Positions 23,840-33,215 of a DNA stretch of 64,000 nt are shown here, in pieces; the stretch's first letter is position 1, and the number at the start of each line of letters is the position of its first letter. The position numbers were made by a program, and so were the translations under genes. The notes below the pieces were generated by a model. It made no database searches. It was not told the DNA's origin and saw nothing but the letters and a program-made list of their open reading frames with translations. Source of the stretch: Pseudonocardia sp. MH-G8 (GTDB lineage: Bacteria; Actinomycetota; Actinomycetes; Mycobacteriales; Pseudonocardiaceae). The stretch lies in NCBI RefSeq assembly GCF_002262885.1, contig NZ_NKYF01000014.1:62001-126000 (forward strand). Reading direction: 5' to 3'.

Positions 23840-25018
23840 ATGGGGAACGCGCACGTGGTACGCGACTACTACGGGATACTGGGCGTCGACAGCGACGCCG
23901 GTCCCGACGAGATCAAGCGGGCCTACCGCAGGCTCGCGCGTGAGCTGCACCCCGACGTGAATCCGGACGCGGCGGCGCAGGAGCGCTTCCGCGAGGTGAG
24001 CGCGGCCTACGAGGTGCTGACCGACCCGGAGAAGCGACGCATCGTCGACCTGGGCGGCGATCCGCTGGGCAACGGCGGCGGTGGCGGCGGTGGCGCGGGC
24101 GGGGCCGACCCCTTCAGCGCGTTCGGCTTCGGCGACATCATGGACGCCTTCTTCGGCGGCCAGGGCGGTGGTCGCGGCCGTGGCCCGCGCAGCCGCATCC
24201 AGCCGGGCGCCGACGCCCTGATCCGGATGCAGCTCACGCTCGAGGAGTGCGCCACCGGCGTCACCCGCGACCTCACGGTCGACACCGCCGCGCTCTGTTC
24301 GGAGTGCACGGGTTCGGGGTGCGCGCCGGGCAGCACGCCCACGATGTGCGACATCTGCAACGGCCGCGGCGAGGTGCAGAGCGTGCAGCGCTCCTTCCTC
24401 GGCCAGGTCGTCACCTCGCGGCCCTGCCCCAACTGCCGTGGGTTCGGGGAGGTCATCCCCGAGCCGTGCCGCCAGTGCGGCGGCGACGGTCGGGTGCGCT
24501 CGCGGCGCACCGTCAGCGTCCGGATCCCGGCCGGTGTGGCCGACGGGATGCGCGTGCGACTGGCCGGGCAGGGCGAGGTCGGGCCCGGCGGTGGCCCGGC
24601 GGGCGACCTGTACGTCGAGGTGGAGGAGGAGCCGCACGAGCTGTTCACGCGCGACGGCGCCGACCTGCACTGCACGGTGCAGCTGCCGATGACCGCCGCG
24701 GCACTGGGCACCACCCTGCCGTTGCCCACGCTCGACGGCACCGAGGAACTGCACCTGGACGCGGGCACGCAGGCCGGCACCGTGCGCACGCTGCGCGGCA
24801 AGGGGATGCCGCGGCTGCGTTCCACCGGCCGGGTCGACGGCCACGGCGACCTCATGGTGCACGTGGACGTCGCCGTCCCCACCAAGCTCGACGCCAAGCA
24901 GACCGAGCTGCTGCGCCAGCTCGCCGAGCTGCGCGGCGAGGAGCAGCCCGACCTGGCCGGCGGCAACCGCAACGGGCACGGCATCTTCTCCCGGCTGCGC
25001 GACTCGTTCGGCCGATGA
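23840..25018 (+). CDS. dnaJ: Chaperone DnaJ2
   Basis: The J domain ([21 protein letters not shown]) includes HPD in [10 protein letters not shown] Gly-rich region follows, then four zinc repeats ([32 protein letters not shown]) and the C-terminal peptide-binding domain. It stimulates DnaK ATP hydrolysis. Its position after hrcA marks it as the second, HrcA-linked DnaJ found in actinobacteria. Confidence 0.96.
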   Translation: MGNAHVVRDYYGILGVDSDAGPDEIKRAYRRLARELHPDVNPDAAAQERFREVSAAYEVLTDPEKRRIVDLGGDPLGNGGGGGGGAGGADPFSAFGFGDIMDAFFGGQGGGRGRGPRSRIQPGADALIRMQLTLEECATGVTRDLTVDTAALCSECTGSGCAPGSTPTMCDICNGRGEVQSVQRSFLGQVVTSRPCPNCRGFGEVIPEPCRQCGGDGRVRSRRTVSVRIPAGVADGMRVRLAGQGEVGPGGGPAGDLYVEVEEEPHELFTRDGADLHCTVQLPMTAAALGTTLPLPTLDGTEELHLDAGTQAGTVRTLRGKGMPRLRSTGRVDGHGDLMVHVDVAVPTKLDAKQTELLRQLAELRGEEQPDLAGGNRNGHGIFSRLRDSFGR

Positions 25019-25028
25019 CCGCGCGGTC

Positions 25029-25772
25029 GTGAGCACCGCGCCCCTGTTCCTGCTCGACCCGCTGCCCGGTGCGGGTCCGGCCAGGCTCGACGGCGCCGAG
25101 GGCCGCCACGCCGCCACCGTCAAGCGGTTGCGGCCGGGCGAGGTCGTCCTGCTGTCGGACGGCCGGGGCGGGCTCGCGCACGCCGTGGTCGAGGCCGCGG
25201 GCCGCGACACCGTCGAACTCACGATCACCGAGCGCGCCGACGCCGCGCCGCCCGCACCGCGGGTGCTGCTGGCCCAGGCCCTGGTGAAGGGCGACCGCGG
25301 CGAGCTGGCGGTCGAGCTCGCCACCGAGGCGGGCGTGGACGCGGTCCTGCCGTGGCGCGCGGCGCGCTGCGTCGCCCGCTGGGAGGCGGGCCCGCGCGGG
25401 GAGAAGGCGCTCACCCGCTGGCGCACCACCGCGCGCGAGGCCGCGAAGCAGGCCCGCAGGCCGTGGCTGCCGGTCGTCGAGGAGCCCGTCACGACCGCCG
25501 CGCTCGCCCGCCGGGTGGGGACCACCGGCGCCGCACTGGTGCTGCACGAGGCCGCCTCCGAGCGGCTCGCGGACGTCGCGCTCCCGGCGGACGGCGAACT
25601 GCTGCTCGTGGTCGGACCGGAGGGCGGGGTCACCGACGAGGAGATCGACGTGCTGGTCGCAGCGGGCGCGCGCACCGTGCGTCTGGGCCCGGAGGTCGTG
25701 CGGGCCTCCACGGCGGCCGCCGTGGCGTTGGGTGCGCTGGGGGTGCTGACCGGTCGCTGGGGCCGACCATGA
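25029..25772 (+). CDS. rsmE: 16S rRNA m3U1498 methyltransferase
   Basis: RsmE methylates U1498 of 16S rRNA. GPEGGVTDEEIDVLVAAGA and RLGPEVVRASTAAAVALG are the SPOUT knot motifs, and GRHAATVKRLRPGEVVLLSDG forms the N-terminal PUA-like part. The GTG follows the dnaJ stop by ten bases. The order hrcA-dnaJ2-rsmE agrees with M. tuberculosis. Confidence 0.93.
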   Translation: MSTAPLFLLDPLPGAGPARLDGAEGRHAATVKRLRPGEVVLLSDGRGGLAHAVVEAAGRDTVELTITERADAAPPAPRVLLAQALVKGDRGELAVELATEAGVDAVLPWRAARCVARWEAGPRGEKALTRWRTTAREAAKQARRPWLPVVEEPVTTAALARRVGTTGAALVLHEAASERLADVALPADGELLLVVGPEGGVTDEEIDVLVAAGARTVRLGPEVVRASTAAAVALGALGVLTGRWGRP

Positions 25773-25993
25773 TCGCTGCTCCTGGGTAGCGCCGGGACCG
25801 GCGTCCGATCGGGCACGCACGTCGTCCGGACCGGTCGGACTGGGCTCCTCCCCGTCGTCATCCGGGTGAGAACGGGGTTGTGGGGCACTGCGCGCGAGTA
25901 CCGTTCCCCGTGGTCGGGCCATGGGCGGCCCGCCTCGTACCGCGGGTGTTCGCACCCACGGGGCCGTCGGAGAGTCCCCCTCGCCCGGCGGAG

Positions 25994-26036
25994 CCACGCC
26001 GCGGTGGGTGTCCCCCCCACGTTCACCGCGGCGTGG
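25994..26036. repeat. 13-bp-stem hairpin upstream of lipoprotein gene
   Basis: CCACGCCGCGGTG (25994-26006) and CACCGCGGCGTGG (26024-26036) are exact inverted copies with a 17-base C-rich loop. The 312-base gap 25773-26084 holds nothing else that is recognisable; no riboswitch consensus or small ORF with convincing coding character was found. Confidence 0.55.
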
Positions 26037-26084
26037 TGACCCGACGACGGCAACCGATGACCCGCCGCGCGCCGAACACCTGTC

Positions 26085-26951
26085 ATGCTCGCCCCCGTGC
26101 CGCGTCGCCACGCCCTGCTCCGGATCGCCGCCGCTCTCGCGCTGCCCGCCGTCCTCGGCGCCTGCTCGCTCGGGTCACCGTCGGGCCCCGGGGCCCGGCG
26201 CATCGCCTACGGCGAGCACCCCAGCCAGTTCGGCGAGCTGACCCTGCCCGCCGGTACGCCGCGCGGGGTGGCCGTCGTGGTGCACGGCGGGTTCTGGCGG
26301 CAGGCCCGCGGTCTGGAACTGGGGCGCCCGCTCGCGGCGGACCTCGCGGACGCCGGGCTCGCCGCGTGGAACGTCGAGTACCGCCGGGTCGGCGGCGACG
26401 GCGGCTGGCCGGCGACGTTCGAGGACGTCGCCACCGCGGTCGACCTGCTCGCCGGGCCCGTCCAGGAGGCGGCGGGCGGGCGGCTGCCGCTGGACCGCGT
26501 CGTCGCCGTCGGGCACTCGGCGGGCGGGCACCTGGGCACCTGGCTCGCCGCCCGCCCGGGACTCCCCGAGGGCGCCCCCGGCGCGGGACCGGCCGTGCGG
26601 CTGCGGGGCGTGGTGAGCCAGGCGGGCGTGCTCGACCTGGTGGACGCCGAGCAGCGCGGCGTCGGCAGCGGCGCGGCGTCGGACCTGCTCGGCGGGGGCC
26701 CGGACGAGCTGCCGGACCGCTACGCCCTCGCCTCGCCGATCGCCCGGCTCCCGCTCGGCGTGCCCGTGGTGTGCGTGCACGGCACCGCCGACGCCAACGT
26801 GCCGATCCGGCAGAGCGAGCGGTTCGTGGCGGCGGCGGGCGACGCCGCGGAACTGGTGACGCTGCCCGGCGCCGACCACTTCGCCGTGATCGACCCGGAC
26901 ACGGAGGCGTGGCGGGCCTGCCGGGACGGGGTGGAGCGCCTCCTGGCATGA
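26085..26951 (+). CDS. Lipoprotein alpha/beta-hydrolase (esterase/peptidase-like)
   Basis: A signal peptide ends in the lipobox VLGAC (Cys near residue 26), so the protein should be lipid-anchored outside the membrane. VVVHGGFW is the oxyanion HGG motif, VGHSAGGHL holds the nucleophile Ser, and GTADANV and GADHF provide Asp and His. This is the BD-FAE/prolyl-peptidase-like esterase group. ATG 26085 is used; GTG 26097 is possible. The natural substrate is unknown. Confidence 0.82.
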   Translation: MLAPVPRRHALLRIAAALALPAVLGACSLGSPSGPGARRIAYGEHPSQFGELTLPAGTPRGVAVVVHGGFWRQARGLELGRPLAADLADAGLAAWNVEYRRVGGDGGWPATFEDVATAVDLLAGPVQEAAGGRLPLDRVVAVGHSAGGHLGTWLAARPGLPEGAPGAGPAVRLRGVVSQAGVLDLVDAEQRGVGSGAASDLLGGGPDELPDRYALASPIARLPLGVPVVCVHGTADANVPIRQSERFVAAAGDAAELVTLPGADHFAVIDPDTEAWRACRDGVERLLA

Positions 26952-26963
26952 CGAACAGGGCGC

Positions 26964-28295
26964 TCAGCGCGACGTCGCGTACAGGTCCCGGCGGAACACC
27001 TCGCGGATGGACCACACCGCCACGAAGGTGACCGCGGAGGCCGCCACGATGTAGAGCGAGACCGACCACGCGGCGCCCGTCGCGGCCAGCAGCGCCGTCA
27101 TGAGGAACGGGGCGAGCCCACCGGCGAACACCGAGGCGAACTGGTAGCCGAGGGAGGCGCCGGAGTAGCGGACGTCGGCGGGGAACATCTCGGCGTACAG
27201 CGCGGCCTGCGGCCCGTACATCGTGGCGTGGATGGTGAACCCGATCAGCAGGGCGAGCAGCACCAGCGGCACCGAGCCGGTGTCGATGAGCCAGAACATC
27301 GGGAACGCGTAGACCGCCATCAGCACCGTGCCGACGAGGTAGAGCCTGCGGCGCCCGCACCGGTCGCTCAGCGCGCCGAACAGCGGGATGGTGACCACCT
27401 GCGTCGCTCCGGCGGCCATCACGCACAGCAGCATCTCGGTGCGGCTGAGCCCGACCTCGGTGGTGCCGTAGTCGAGCAGGCCGCTGATGAGGATGTAGAA
27501 CACGGCGTTGACCACGAAGAACGCGCCTGCGGCCTGCAGGATCTCGCGCCAGTGCGTGCGGACGGCCTCGCGCAGCGGGGCCTTGCGCAGCCCGGCCGCC
27601 TGCTTCGAGGCCGCCGACTGCGCCTGCATCGCCCGGAACACCGGCGTGTCCTCGATCTTGAGCTGGACGTAGATGCCGATCACCACGAGCAGCAGGCCGG
27701 TGAGGAACGGCACCCGCCAGCCCCAGGCCACGAACTGCTGCTCCGACAGGTTCGCGGTGAGCAGCAGGAACAGCAGGTTGCCCGCCACGGCTCCGAAGAT
27801 CGCGCCGGTCTGGACGAGGCTTCCGTAGAAGCCGCGCCGCTCCACCGGGGCGTGCTCGGTGAGCAGCAACGCCGCGCCGCCCCACTGCGCGCCGACGCCC
27901 AGCCCCTGCACCAGCCGCGCGACGACCAGCAGCACCGGCGCCCAGACGCCGATGGTCGCGTAGCCGGGCAGCAGGCCGATGGCGGACGTGGACACTCCCA
28001 TCACCAGCATCGAGGCGACGAGCGGGGGCTTGCGCCCGAACCGGTCGCCGACGTGCCCGGCGATGATCCCGCCGAGCGGCCGGGCGATGAACCCGACGGC
28101 GAAGGTCGCGAACGAGGCCAGGGTGCCCGCCACCGGGCTGGCCGTGGGGAAGAACAGCGGACCGAGCACGAGTGCGGCCGCGGTGGCGTAGATGAGGAAG
28201 TCGAACCACTCGAGCGCAGTGGCGAACACGGCGGCCGCGGCGAGCCGTCCCATCCGCGTCGGCGGACGATGTGGAGCGGCGTTCTGCTGGATCAT
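26964..28295 (-). CDS. MFS transporter, metabolite:H+ symporter (MHS) type
   Basis: The 443-residue protein has twelve hydrophobic segments and the MHS signatures: ATALEWFDFLIYATAAALV at the first helix, RPLGGIIAGHVGDRFGRKP between helices 2 and 3, and DRCGRRRLYL in the second half. Relatives import carboxylic acids such as shikimate, proline or alpha-ketoglutarate with protons. A 12-bp palindrome identical to that at the adjacent TetR start lies in its promoter, so uptake is probably co-regulated with the divergent catabolic operon. Confidence 0.88.
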   Translation of the reverse strand: MIQQNAAPHRPPTRMGRLAAAAVFATALEWFDFLIYATAAALVLGPLFFPTASPVAGTLASFATFAVGFIARPLGGIIAGHVGDRFGRKPPLVASMLVMGVSTSAIGLLPGYATIGVWAPVLLVVARLVQGLGVGAQWGGAALLLTEHAPVERRGFYGSLVQTGAIFGAVAGNLLFLLLTANLSEQQFVAWGWRVPFLTGLLLVVIGIYVQLKIEDTPVFRAMQAQSAASKQAAGLRKAPLREAVRTHWREILQAAGAFFVVNAVFYILISGLLDYGTTEVGLSRTEMLLCVMAAGATQVVTIPLFGALSDRCGRRRLYLVGTVLMAVYAFPMFWLIDTGSVPLVLLALLIGFTIHATMYGPQAALYAEMFPADVRYSGASLGYQFASVFAGGLAPFLMTALLAATGAAWSVSLYIVAASAVTFVAVWSIREVFRRDLYATSR

Positions 28296-28318
28296 CGGCG
28301 ATCCCCCGGGTCAGGTAC

Positions 28319-28330
28319 GAACGATCGTTC
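28319..28330. promoter_or_regulatory. TetR operator candidate 1 (transporter promoter)
   Basis: GAACGATCGTTC is a perfect 12-bp palindrome 24 bases upstream of the transporter ATG. A TAGCGT -10-like sequence lies just upstream of it. The same palindrome recurs at 28985-28996. Confidence 0.65.
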
Positions 28331-28371
28331 CTACGCTAGCCGGGGCCGGTGCGTGTCACAAGGGAGGTCGG

Positions 28372-28998
28372 TCAGGCGGTGCCGGCGAGCGGCGCCTCGA
28401 CCAGCGCCAGCGCGTAGCGGGCGTGCTGCTCGGCGACCTGCCCGCGGGAGAGCCTGCCGTCGGCCCGGTACCAGGTGGACACCGACGAGCACAGCGACAC
28501 GATGCTGCGCGCGGCGTCGGCGGGGTAGGGCGTGCGGAACTCGCCGTCGTCCGCGCCCTGGGCGACGATCTCGGCGAACACCCCCTCCGTGCTGTCGCGC
28601 GCCGCGACCAGGCGTTCCCGGTCGGGCCCCGTCAGGTAGCGCACCTCGCTGATCGCCACGACCGCGGCGACCTGGTGGTCGACGACGAAGCCGACGTAGG
28701 CGCGCACGGCGTCGCGCAGCCGTGGCCCCGCGGCGTCGCCGGCGTCGGCCACCGCCTGCCGCACGCGCGCGTAGAGCTCCTCGTTGGCGCGGCGCAGCAC
28801 CTCCGCGAGCAGGCCGGACTTCGAGGGGAAGTAGTTGTAGAGGTTGGACAGGCTGGTGCCGGCCCCGCGGGCCACGTCGCGCATCGACGCGCCGTTGAAC
28901 CCCTTGTCCCCGAACGCGGCGAGCGCCGCGTTGAGGATCGCCGCCTCGTTGCGCCGCCCGGTGTCGACGATGAGCGCGGGCGGGGAACGATCGTTCAT
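28372..28998 (-). CDS. TetR-family repressor of the catabolic cluster
   Basis: Residues 15-65 form the TetR helix-turn-helix (AAILNAALAAFGDKGFNGASM then LSNLYNYFPSKSGLLAEV), followed by a helical ligand domain. The first codons (ATG AAC GAT CG...) are themselves the operator palindrome, a sign of autoregulation. Three copies of the motif flank this gene, the transporter and the divergent operon. An acyl-CoA or organic-acid effector is likely given the neighbours, but it is not identified. Confidence 0.85.
   Translation of the reverse strand: MNDRSPPALIVDTGRRNEAAILNAALAAFGDKGFNGASMRDVARGAGTSLSNLYNYFPSKSGLLAEVLRRANEELYARVRQAVADAGDAAGPRLRDAVRAYVGFVVDHQVAAVVAISEVRYLTGPDRERLVAARDSTEGVFAEIVAQGADDGEFRTPYPADAARSIVSLCSSVSTWYRADGRLSRGQVAEQHARYALALVEAPLAGTA
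28985..28996. promoter_or_regulatory. TetR operator candidate 2 (autoregulation)
   Basis: GAACGATCGTTC ends on the first base shared with the TetR start codon. A bound repressor would block its own transcription or initiation. Confidence 0.65.
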
Positions 28999-29056
28999 GC
29001 CGGCCAGGCTACCGGGGTTGACGCCGCGGGCGCAGCGGTGGTTGTGTCGATGACAA

Positions 29057-29068
29057 GAACGTTCGTTC
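29057..29068. promoter_or_regulatory. TetR operator candidate 3 (catabolic operon)
   Basis: GAACGTTCGTTC differs from the perfect palindrome by one base. It lies 22 bases before the first gene of the divergent operon, downstream of a TTGACG -35-like sequence. Confidence 0.6.
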
Positions 29069-29090
29069 GTCGATGTCGGAGGAGTCGCGG

Positions 29091-29924
29091 GTGACGGACC
29101 GGTACTTCGAGGACTTCGCCGTCGGTCAGCGCTTCACGAGCGGCGCGCGCACCGTCACCACCGCCGACCTGGCCGACTTCACGCGCCTCAGCGGTGACGA
29201 CCACCCGATCCACACCGACCCGGGCTACCGGGGCGGCGGGCCGCCGGTGCTGCAAGGGCCGTTCGGGCCCGCCGTCGCGATGGGCCTGCTGCAGGGCCTC
29301 GGGCTCGCCGGCGACTCCGTGCTCGGCCTGCTGGACACCCACTGGCACTACCGCCGCCCGATCCACGTCGGCGACGTGCTGCGCCTGCAGATGACCGTGG
29401 TGCGCTGCCGGCGCACCCGCCGCGGTGACCGCGGCGTCGTCACCCGGTACATGCGCCTCGTCGACGACGAGGGCGCGGTGGTCCAGGAAGGCACCACCGC
29501 GGTGCTGCTCGCCGCGCGGGGCGCCGGGCCGGACCCGGTCGCGCGCGACTTCGGCACCCTCGCCTGGGGCGAGGCGCTCGCCGCGCGGCTGGGCCCGGTG
29601 TTCGCCGAGGCGCTCGCCGGGTGGGACGGCACGATCGGGCTGCGCGCCGGTGACCACGAGGTGCACCTGCGGATCTACCGCGGCGCGGTGATCGAGGTGT
29701 CCGGGCGCTCGGCGCTCGGGGCGACGTTCACGGTGGAGGCGGACGAACTCACCTGGACCGAGCTGGTCGAGTCCGGGACGAACGACTTCGTGCGCCGCGC
29801 GATGACGGGCGCGTTCGCCGTACGCGGCAACGGGTACGAGTACCTGCGGCTCACGCGCCCGCTGAGCCTGCTCGTCGACGCCGCGCGGGCGCTCGCCCGG
29901 GCGGGGGAGGAGACCGCCGCATGA
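29091..29924 (+). CDS. MaoC-like hydratase/dehydratase with SCP2-like C-terminus
   Basis: The N-terminal half is a MaoC hotdog domain: YFEDFAVGQRFTSG, then DFTRLSGDDHPIHTD with the Asp/His of (R)-specific enoyl-CoA hydratases, and GPFGPAVAMGLLQGLG. The C-terminal ~110 residues look like an SCP2/sterol-carrier-type lipid-binding domain (GTNDFVRRAMTGAFAVRGNGYEYLRL). GTG 29091 with GGAGG upstream is preferred over ATG 29073. Hydration of an acyl-CoA formed by the downstream ligase is the likely role (inference). Confidence 0.75.
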   Translation: MTDRYFEDFAVGQRFTSGARTVTTADLADFTRLSGDDHPIHTDPGYRGGGPPVLQGPFGPAVAMGLLQGLGLAGDSVLGLLDTHWHYRRPIHVGDVLRLQMTVVRCRRTRRGDRGVVTRYMRLVDDEGAVVQEGTTAVLLAARGAGPDPVARDFGTLAWGEALAARLGPVFAEALAGWDGTIGLRAGDHEVHLRIYRGAVIEVSGRSALGATFTVEADELTWTELVESGTNDFVRRAMTGAFAVRGNGYEYLRLTRPLSLLVDAARALARAGEETAA

Positions 29925-30736
29925 TCGAGGAGACGGTCGAGGCGGGGTACGTCGAGATCGGCGGCTGCAACGCCTTCGTCGAGCGGGCGGGCACCGGCAC
30001 CCCCGTGCTGTGCCTGCACACCGCGGGGCAGAGTGGCGTGCAGTGGCGCCACGTCACCGGGCCGCTCGCGCGCCGCGGGTACCGCGTGGTCGTGCCGGAC
30101 CTGCCCGGGCACGGGCGCTCCGAGCCCGCGCCCGGCGGCCCGGTCACCGACCTCGGGGACTACGCCGCCTGGTGCGTCACGCTGATCGAGCGGCTCGGCC
30201 TCGAGCGGCCCGTCGTGGTCGGCTGCTCGATCGGCGGCAAGATCGCGCTCGACGTGGCGGCGCGGCTCGGCGACCGGCTCGCCGGCGTCGTCGCGATGGC
30301 GGCCGACGCGTGGACGGGCGGGCGGCCGAGCGTCTCCGGGCTGCGCCGCGAGCTCGCCGACGTCGCCGCGCCCAGCCGCACCGACCGCACGCACCTGGGC
30401 ACGCTCGCCGTCCTCGGGAGCTCGGTGCCGGCCGCGCGCGCCGACCTGATCGCCACCATGCACCGGCGGGAGGACCCCGCGGTGTCCACCTCCGACCTGA
30501 TCGGCTGGACCACGCACGACCTGCGCGAGGCCCTGCCGCGCATCGACTGCCCGGCGTATCTCGTCGTCGGTGCGGACGACCTGTGGCTCGACCCGGACGC
30601 CGTGCGGTGGGCCGCGGACCGGATCCCGGGCGCCCGGGCCGGCGTTCTGGACGGCGTCGGGCACTACCCGATGGAGGAGATCCCCGACTTCGCGGCCGTG
30701 CTCGACGGTTGGCTGCGCGAGCTGGCGGTGCGATGA
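29921..30736 (+). CDS. Alpha/beta-fold hydrolase
   Basis: LCLHTAGQSGVQW, VVVPDLPGHGRSEP and the nucleophile elbow VVGCSIGGKIAL (Ser103) show a classic hydrolase; GADDLWLDP and GVGHYPMEE supply Asp and His. The architecture is that of enol-lactonases and C-C bond (meta-cleavage product) hydrolases. ATGA overlaps join it to the MaoC-like gene and to the ligase. Confidence 0.82.
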   Translation: MIEETVEAGYVEIGGCNAFVERAGTGTPVLCLHTAGQSGVQWRHVTGPLARRGYRVVVPDLPGHGRSEPAPGGPVTDLGDYAAWCVTLIERLGLERPVVVGCSIGGKIALDVAARLGDRLAGVVAMAADAWTGGRPSVSGLRRELADVAAPSRTDRTHLGTLAVLGSSVPAARADLIATMHRREDPAVSTSDLIGWTTHDLREALPRIDCPAYLVVGADDLWLDPDAVRWAADRIPGARAGVLDGVGHYPMEEIPDFAAVLDGWLRELAVR

Positions 30737-32412
30737 ACGCGCCGCGCACCGTGCCCCCGCACCCCGTCGCCACCGGTCCGGCCCCGCGCGACCTGCCCGA
30801 CCTCGTGCTCCGGCTCGCGCGGGTGGACCCCACCGCGGTCGTCGCGATCGACAAGGGGCCCGAGGGGGCGGACCTGCCGGTCACCCGTGGCGAGCTGGTC
30901 GTGCGCGTCGCGTCGCTGGCCGCGCAGTTGGCCGACGTCGGGGTCGGGCGCGGCGACTGCGTGGCGGTCTGGCTGCCGAACTGGAGCGACGCGCTCGTGT
31001 GGCAGTTCGCGGTGGCCGCGCGGAACGCGCACGTCATCGGCGTGAACACCCGCTACAACGTGGAGGAGGTCGCGCACGTGCTGCGGCGCGCCCGGCCCCG
31101 CATCGTGGCGCTCGCCCACGGCTTCCACGGGCTCGACCTGCACGACCGGCTGCGCGCGGCCGTGGCCCTCGCCGAGGTCGCGCCGCCGGTCGTCGTCCCG
31201 GTGCCGGGTCCGGGCGGGCCGACCGGCGATCCGGCGGCGGTCGACGTCGGTGGCGGGGCCTGGGCGGTGAAGCCGGGTGAGGCTGCCGAGCCGGACCCGT
31301 CCGACCCGGACGCGCTCGCGGTGGCGTTCACCACCTCGGGATCCACGGGGATGCCCAAGCTCGCCGCGCACCGCGGTGCCGGTGTGCTCGCGCACGCCGT
31401 CGCCGACGCCGCGGCCATCGGGATCACCGGGCCCGACGCCGTGCTCTGCGCGCTGCCCCTGTCCGGCGTGTTCGGCTACAACACCGCGATGGCCGCGCTC
31501 GCCGCCGGCGCGGTGTGCGTCCTGGAGCCGGTGTTCGACGCCGACGCGGTGCTCGACGACATGGCCGCGCACCGCGTCACGCACGTGGTGGGTGGCGACG
31601 ATCTGCTGCTGCGGCTGCACGAGGGGTGGCGCGCCCGCACCCGTGACCTGTCGGCGTGGCGGTGGTGCGGTGTGGCCGACTTCCAGGGCCGCTCCCGGGA
31701 GCTGGCGGTCTGGGCGCGCGACGCCTTCGGCACCGCCACGACCGGTGTCTACGGCTCGTCCGAGGTGTTCGCGCTCACCTCCTTCTGGCCGGCCGACGAG
31801 CCCGAGCCCGGGCGCTGGGACGGCGGTGGCCGGGTCGTGCACCCCGGAATCGAGGTACGGGTGGCCGACCCCGTCACCGAGGAGGTGCTCGCCCCCGGCG
31901 CGGAGGGTGAGCTGCAGTTCCGCGGCCCGAACGTGGTCGACGCGTACCTGGGCGACCCGGACGCGGCGGGCCGGGCGTTCACCGGCGACGGCTGGTTCCG
32001 CAGCGGCGACCTCGGCGTGCTCGTCGACGACGGCGCGTTCACCTACGTCTGCCGGATGGGCGACGCGCTGCGGCTGCGCGGATTCCTCGTCGACCCGGCG
32101 GAGATCGAGTTCCGGCTCGCGGCGCACGCGGACGTCCACACCGCCAAGGTCGTGGGCATCGACGGCGCCGACGGCGCCACCCGGGCGATCGCCTTCGTCG
32201 TCGGGGAGCCGGACGCCGCACCCGATCCGGAGGAGCTGCGCGCCTGGTGCGGAGCGGCGCTAGCACGGTTCAAGGTGCCCGACGCGGTGCACGTGGTGGC
32301 GGAGATGCCGACGACGACGGGCACGAACGGGACCAAGATCCGCGCGGCGACGCTGCGGGAGTGGGCACGGAACGCCGCGGAAGGTGGTACGAGCGGCCCT
32401 TTCGTCCCATAG
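30733..32412 (+). CDS. AMP-dependent acyl-CoA synthetase/ligase
   Basis: The 559-residue ANL enzyme would activate a carboxylic acid as acyl-AMP and then acyl-CoA. The P-loop-like motif is FTTSGSTGMPK, the adenine site is YGSSEVFAL, the hinge is GDLGVLVDDGAF, and the catalytic Lys is in TNGTKIRAATL. The ATG overlaps the hydrolase stop. The last nine residues (GGTSGPFVP) are encoded inside a palindromic repeat and are probably acquired. The specific acid is unknown. Confidence 0.87.
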   Translation: MNAPRTVPPHPVATGPAPRDLPDLVLRLARVDPTAVVAIDKGPEGADLPVTRGELVVRVASLAAQLADVGVGRGDCVAVWLPNWSDALVWQFAVAARNAHVIGVNTRYNVEEVAHVLRRARPRIVALAHGFHGLDLHDRLRAAVALAEVAPPVVVPVPGPGGPTGDPAAVDVGGGAWAVKPGEAAEPDPSDPDALAVAFTTSGSTGMPKLAAHRGAGVLAHAVADAAAIGITGPDAVLCALPLSGVFGYNTAMAALAAGAVCVLEPVFDADAVLDDMAAHRVTHVVGGDDLLLRLHEGWRARTRDLSAWRWCGVADFQGRSRELAVWARDAFGTATTGVYGSSEVFALTSFWPADEPEPGRWDGGGRVVHPGIEVRVADPVTEEVLAPGAEGELQFRGPNVVDAYLGDPDAAGRAFTGDGWFRSGDLGVLVDDGAFTYVCRMGDALRLRGFLVDPAEIEFRLAAHADVHTAKVVGIDGADGATRAIAFVVGEPDAAPDPEELRAWCGAALARFKVPDAVHVVAEMPTTTGTNGTKIRAATLREWARNAAEGGTSGPFVP

Positions 32413-32434
32413 GTTGGTACCGACGTGCCGTTCG
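32389..32434. repeat. Palindromic repeat, GTGCCGTTCG family, copy 1
   Basis: The left arm ACGAGCGGCCCTTTCGTC (32389-32406) matches 16 of 18 bases of the arm at 47728. The right arm CGACGTGCCGTTCGT has lost four bases. The ligase stop codon (TAG, 32410-32412) lies in the loop. It sits inside the catabolic operon between ligase and cyclase genes. Confidence 0.55.
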
Positions 32435-32453
32435 TCCATCGCCGGGAGGCCCC

Positions 32454-33215
32454 GTGTCCGTGCTGTCCGACCTGCTCTCCGCGCTCCGGGAGCGCACCGT
32501 CACGGTTGTCGACCTCACCGCGCCGCTGCACAGCGGCACACCCGTACTGGAGTTGCCGGCGCCGTTCGCCAACGCGTCGGCGTTCGGGCTCACCGAGATC
32601 AGCCGCTACGACGAGCGCGGCCCGGCCTGGTACTGGAACGACATCACGACCTCCGAGCACACGGGCACCCACTTCGACGCGCCCGTGCACTGGGTCAGCG
32701 GCAAGGACGGGGAGGACATCGCGCAGGTCCCGGCGCACAAGCTGCTCGCGCCCGCCGCGGTGATCGACGTGTCGCAGCGCTGCGCCGAGGACGCGAACTT
32801 CCTGCTCGAGGTCGACGACGTCCGCGCGTGGGAGGCCGAGCACGGCCCGCTGCCCGAGGGCGGGTGGCTGCTCTACCGCACCGGCTGGGACGCCCGCAGC
32901 ACCGACGCGGAGGCCTTCGCCAACGCGGGCGCGACCCCGGGCATCTCGGTCGAGTGCGCCAAGTGGCTCGCCGAGGAGTCGCCGGTGCTGGGGATCGGCG
33001 TGGAGACCGTCGGCACCGACGCGGGGGCCGCCCCCGGCTTCGACCCGCCGTTCCCCTGCCACAGCTTCCTGCTCGGCGCCGGCAAGTACGGCCTCACCCA
33101 GCTGCAGAACCTCGCGCAGCTGCCGCCGACCGGCGCCGTGGTCGTCGCAGGACCCCTGCCGATCGTCGGCGGGTCCGGGAGCCCGGCGCGGGTCCTGGCG
33201 CTGGTGGAGAGGTGA
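32454..33215 (+). CDS. Cyclase-family metal-dependent hydrolase (kynurenine formamidase/isatin hydrolase-like)
   Basis: The protein carries HTGTHFDAPVHW (His69, His73, Asp75), the metal-binding HxxxHxD of the cyclase family (PF04199), which includes kynurenine formamidase and isatin hydrolase. These open amide or lactam bonds with Mn2+ or Zn2+. GTG 32454 follows GGGAGG. The stop overlaps the next start as GTGA. Coupling to a ThDP enzyme suggests that the ring-opened product is an alpha-keto acid (inference). Confidence 0.83.
   Translation: MSVLSDLLSALRERTVTVVDLTAPLHSGTPVLELPAPFANASAFGLTEISRYDERGPAWYWNDITTSEHTGTHFDAPVHWVSGKDGEDIAQVPAHKLLAPAAVIDVSQRCAEDANFLLEVDDVRAWEAEHGPLPEGGWLLYRTGWDARSTDAEAFANAGATPGISVECAKWLAEESPVLGIGVETVGTDAGAAPGFDPPFPCHSFLLGAGKYGLTQLQNLAQLPPTGAVVVAGPLPIVGGSGSPARVLALVER

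Noticed and set aside
25773-26084. Possible riboswitch in the 312-base gap before the lipoprotein gene
   Set aside because: A strong hairpin exists, but no cobalamin, SAM, TPP, glycine or ydaO consensus could be recognised.
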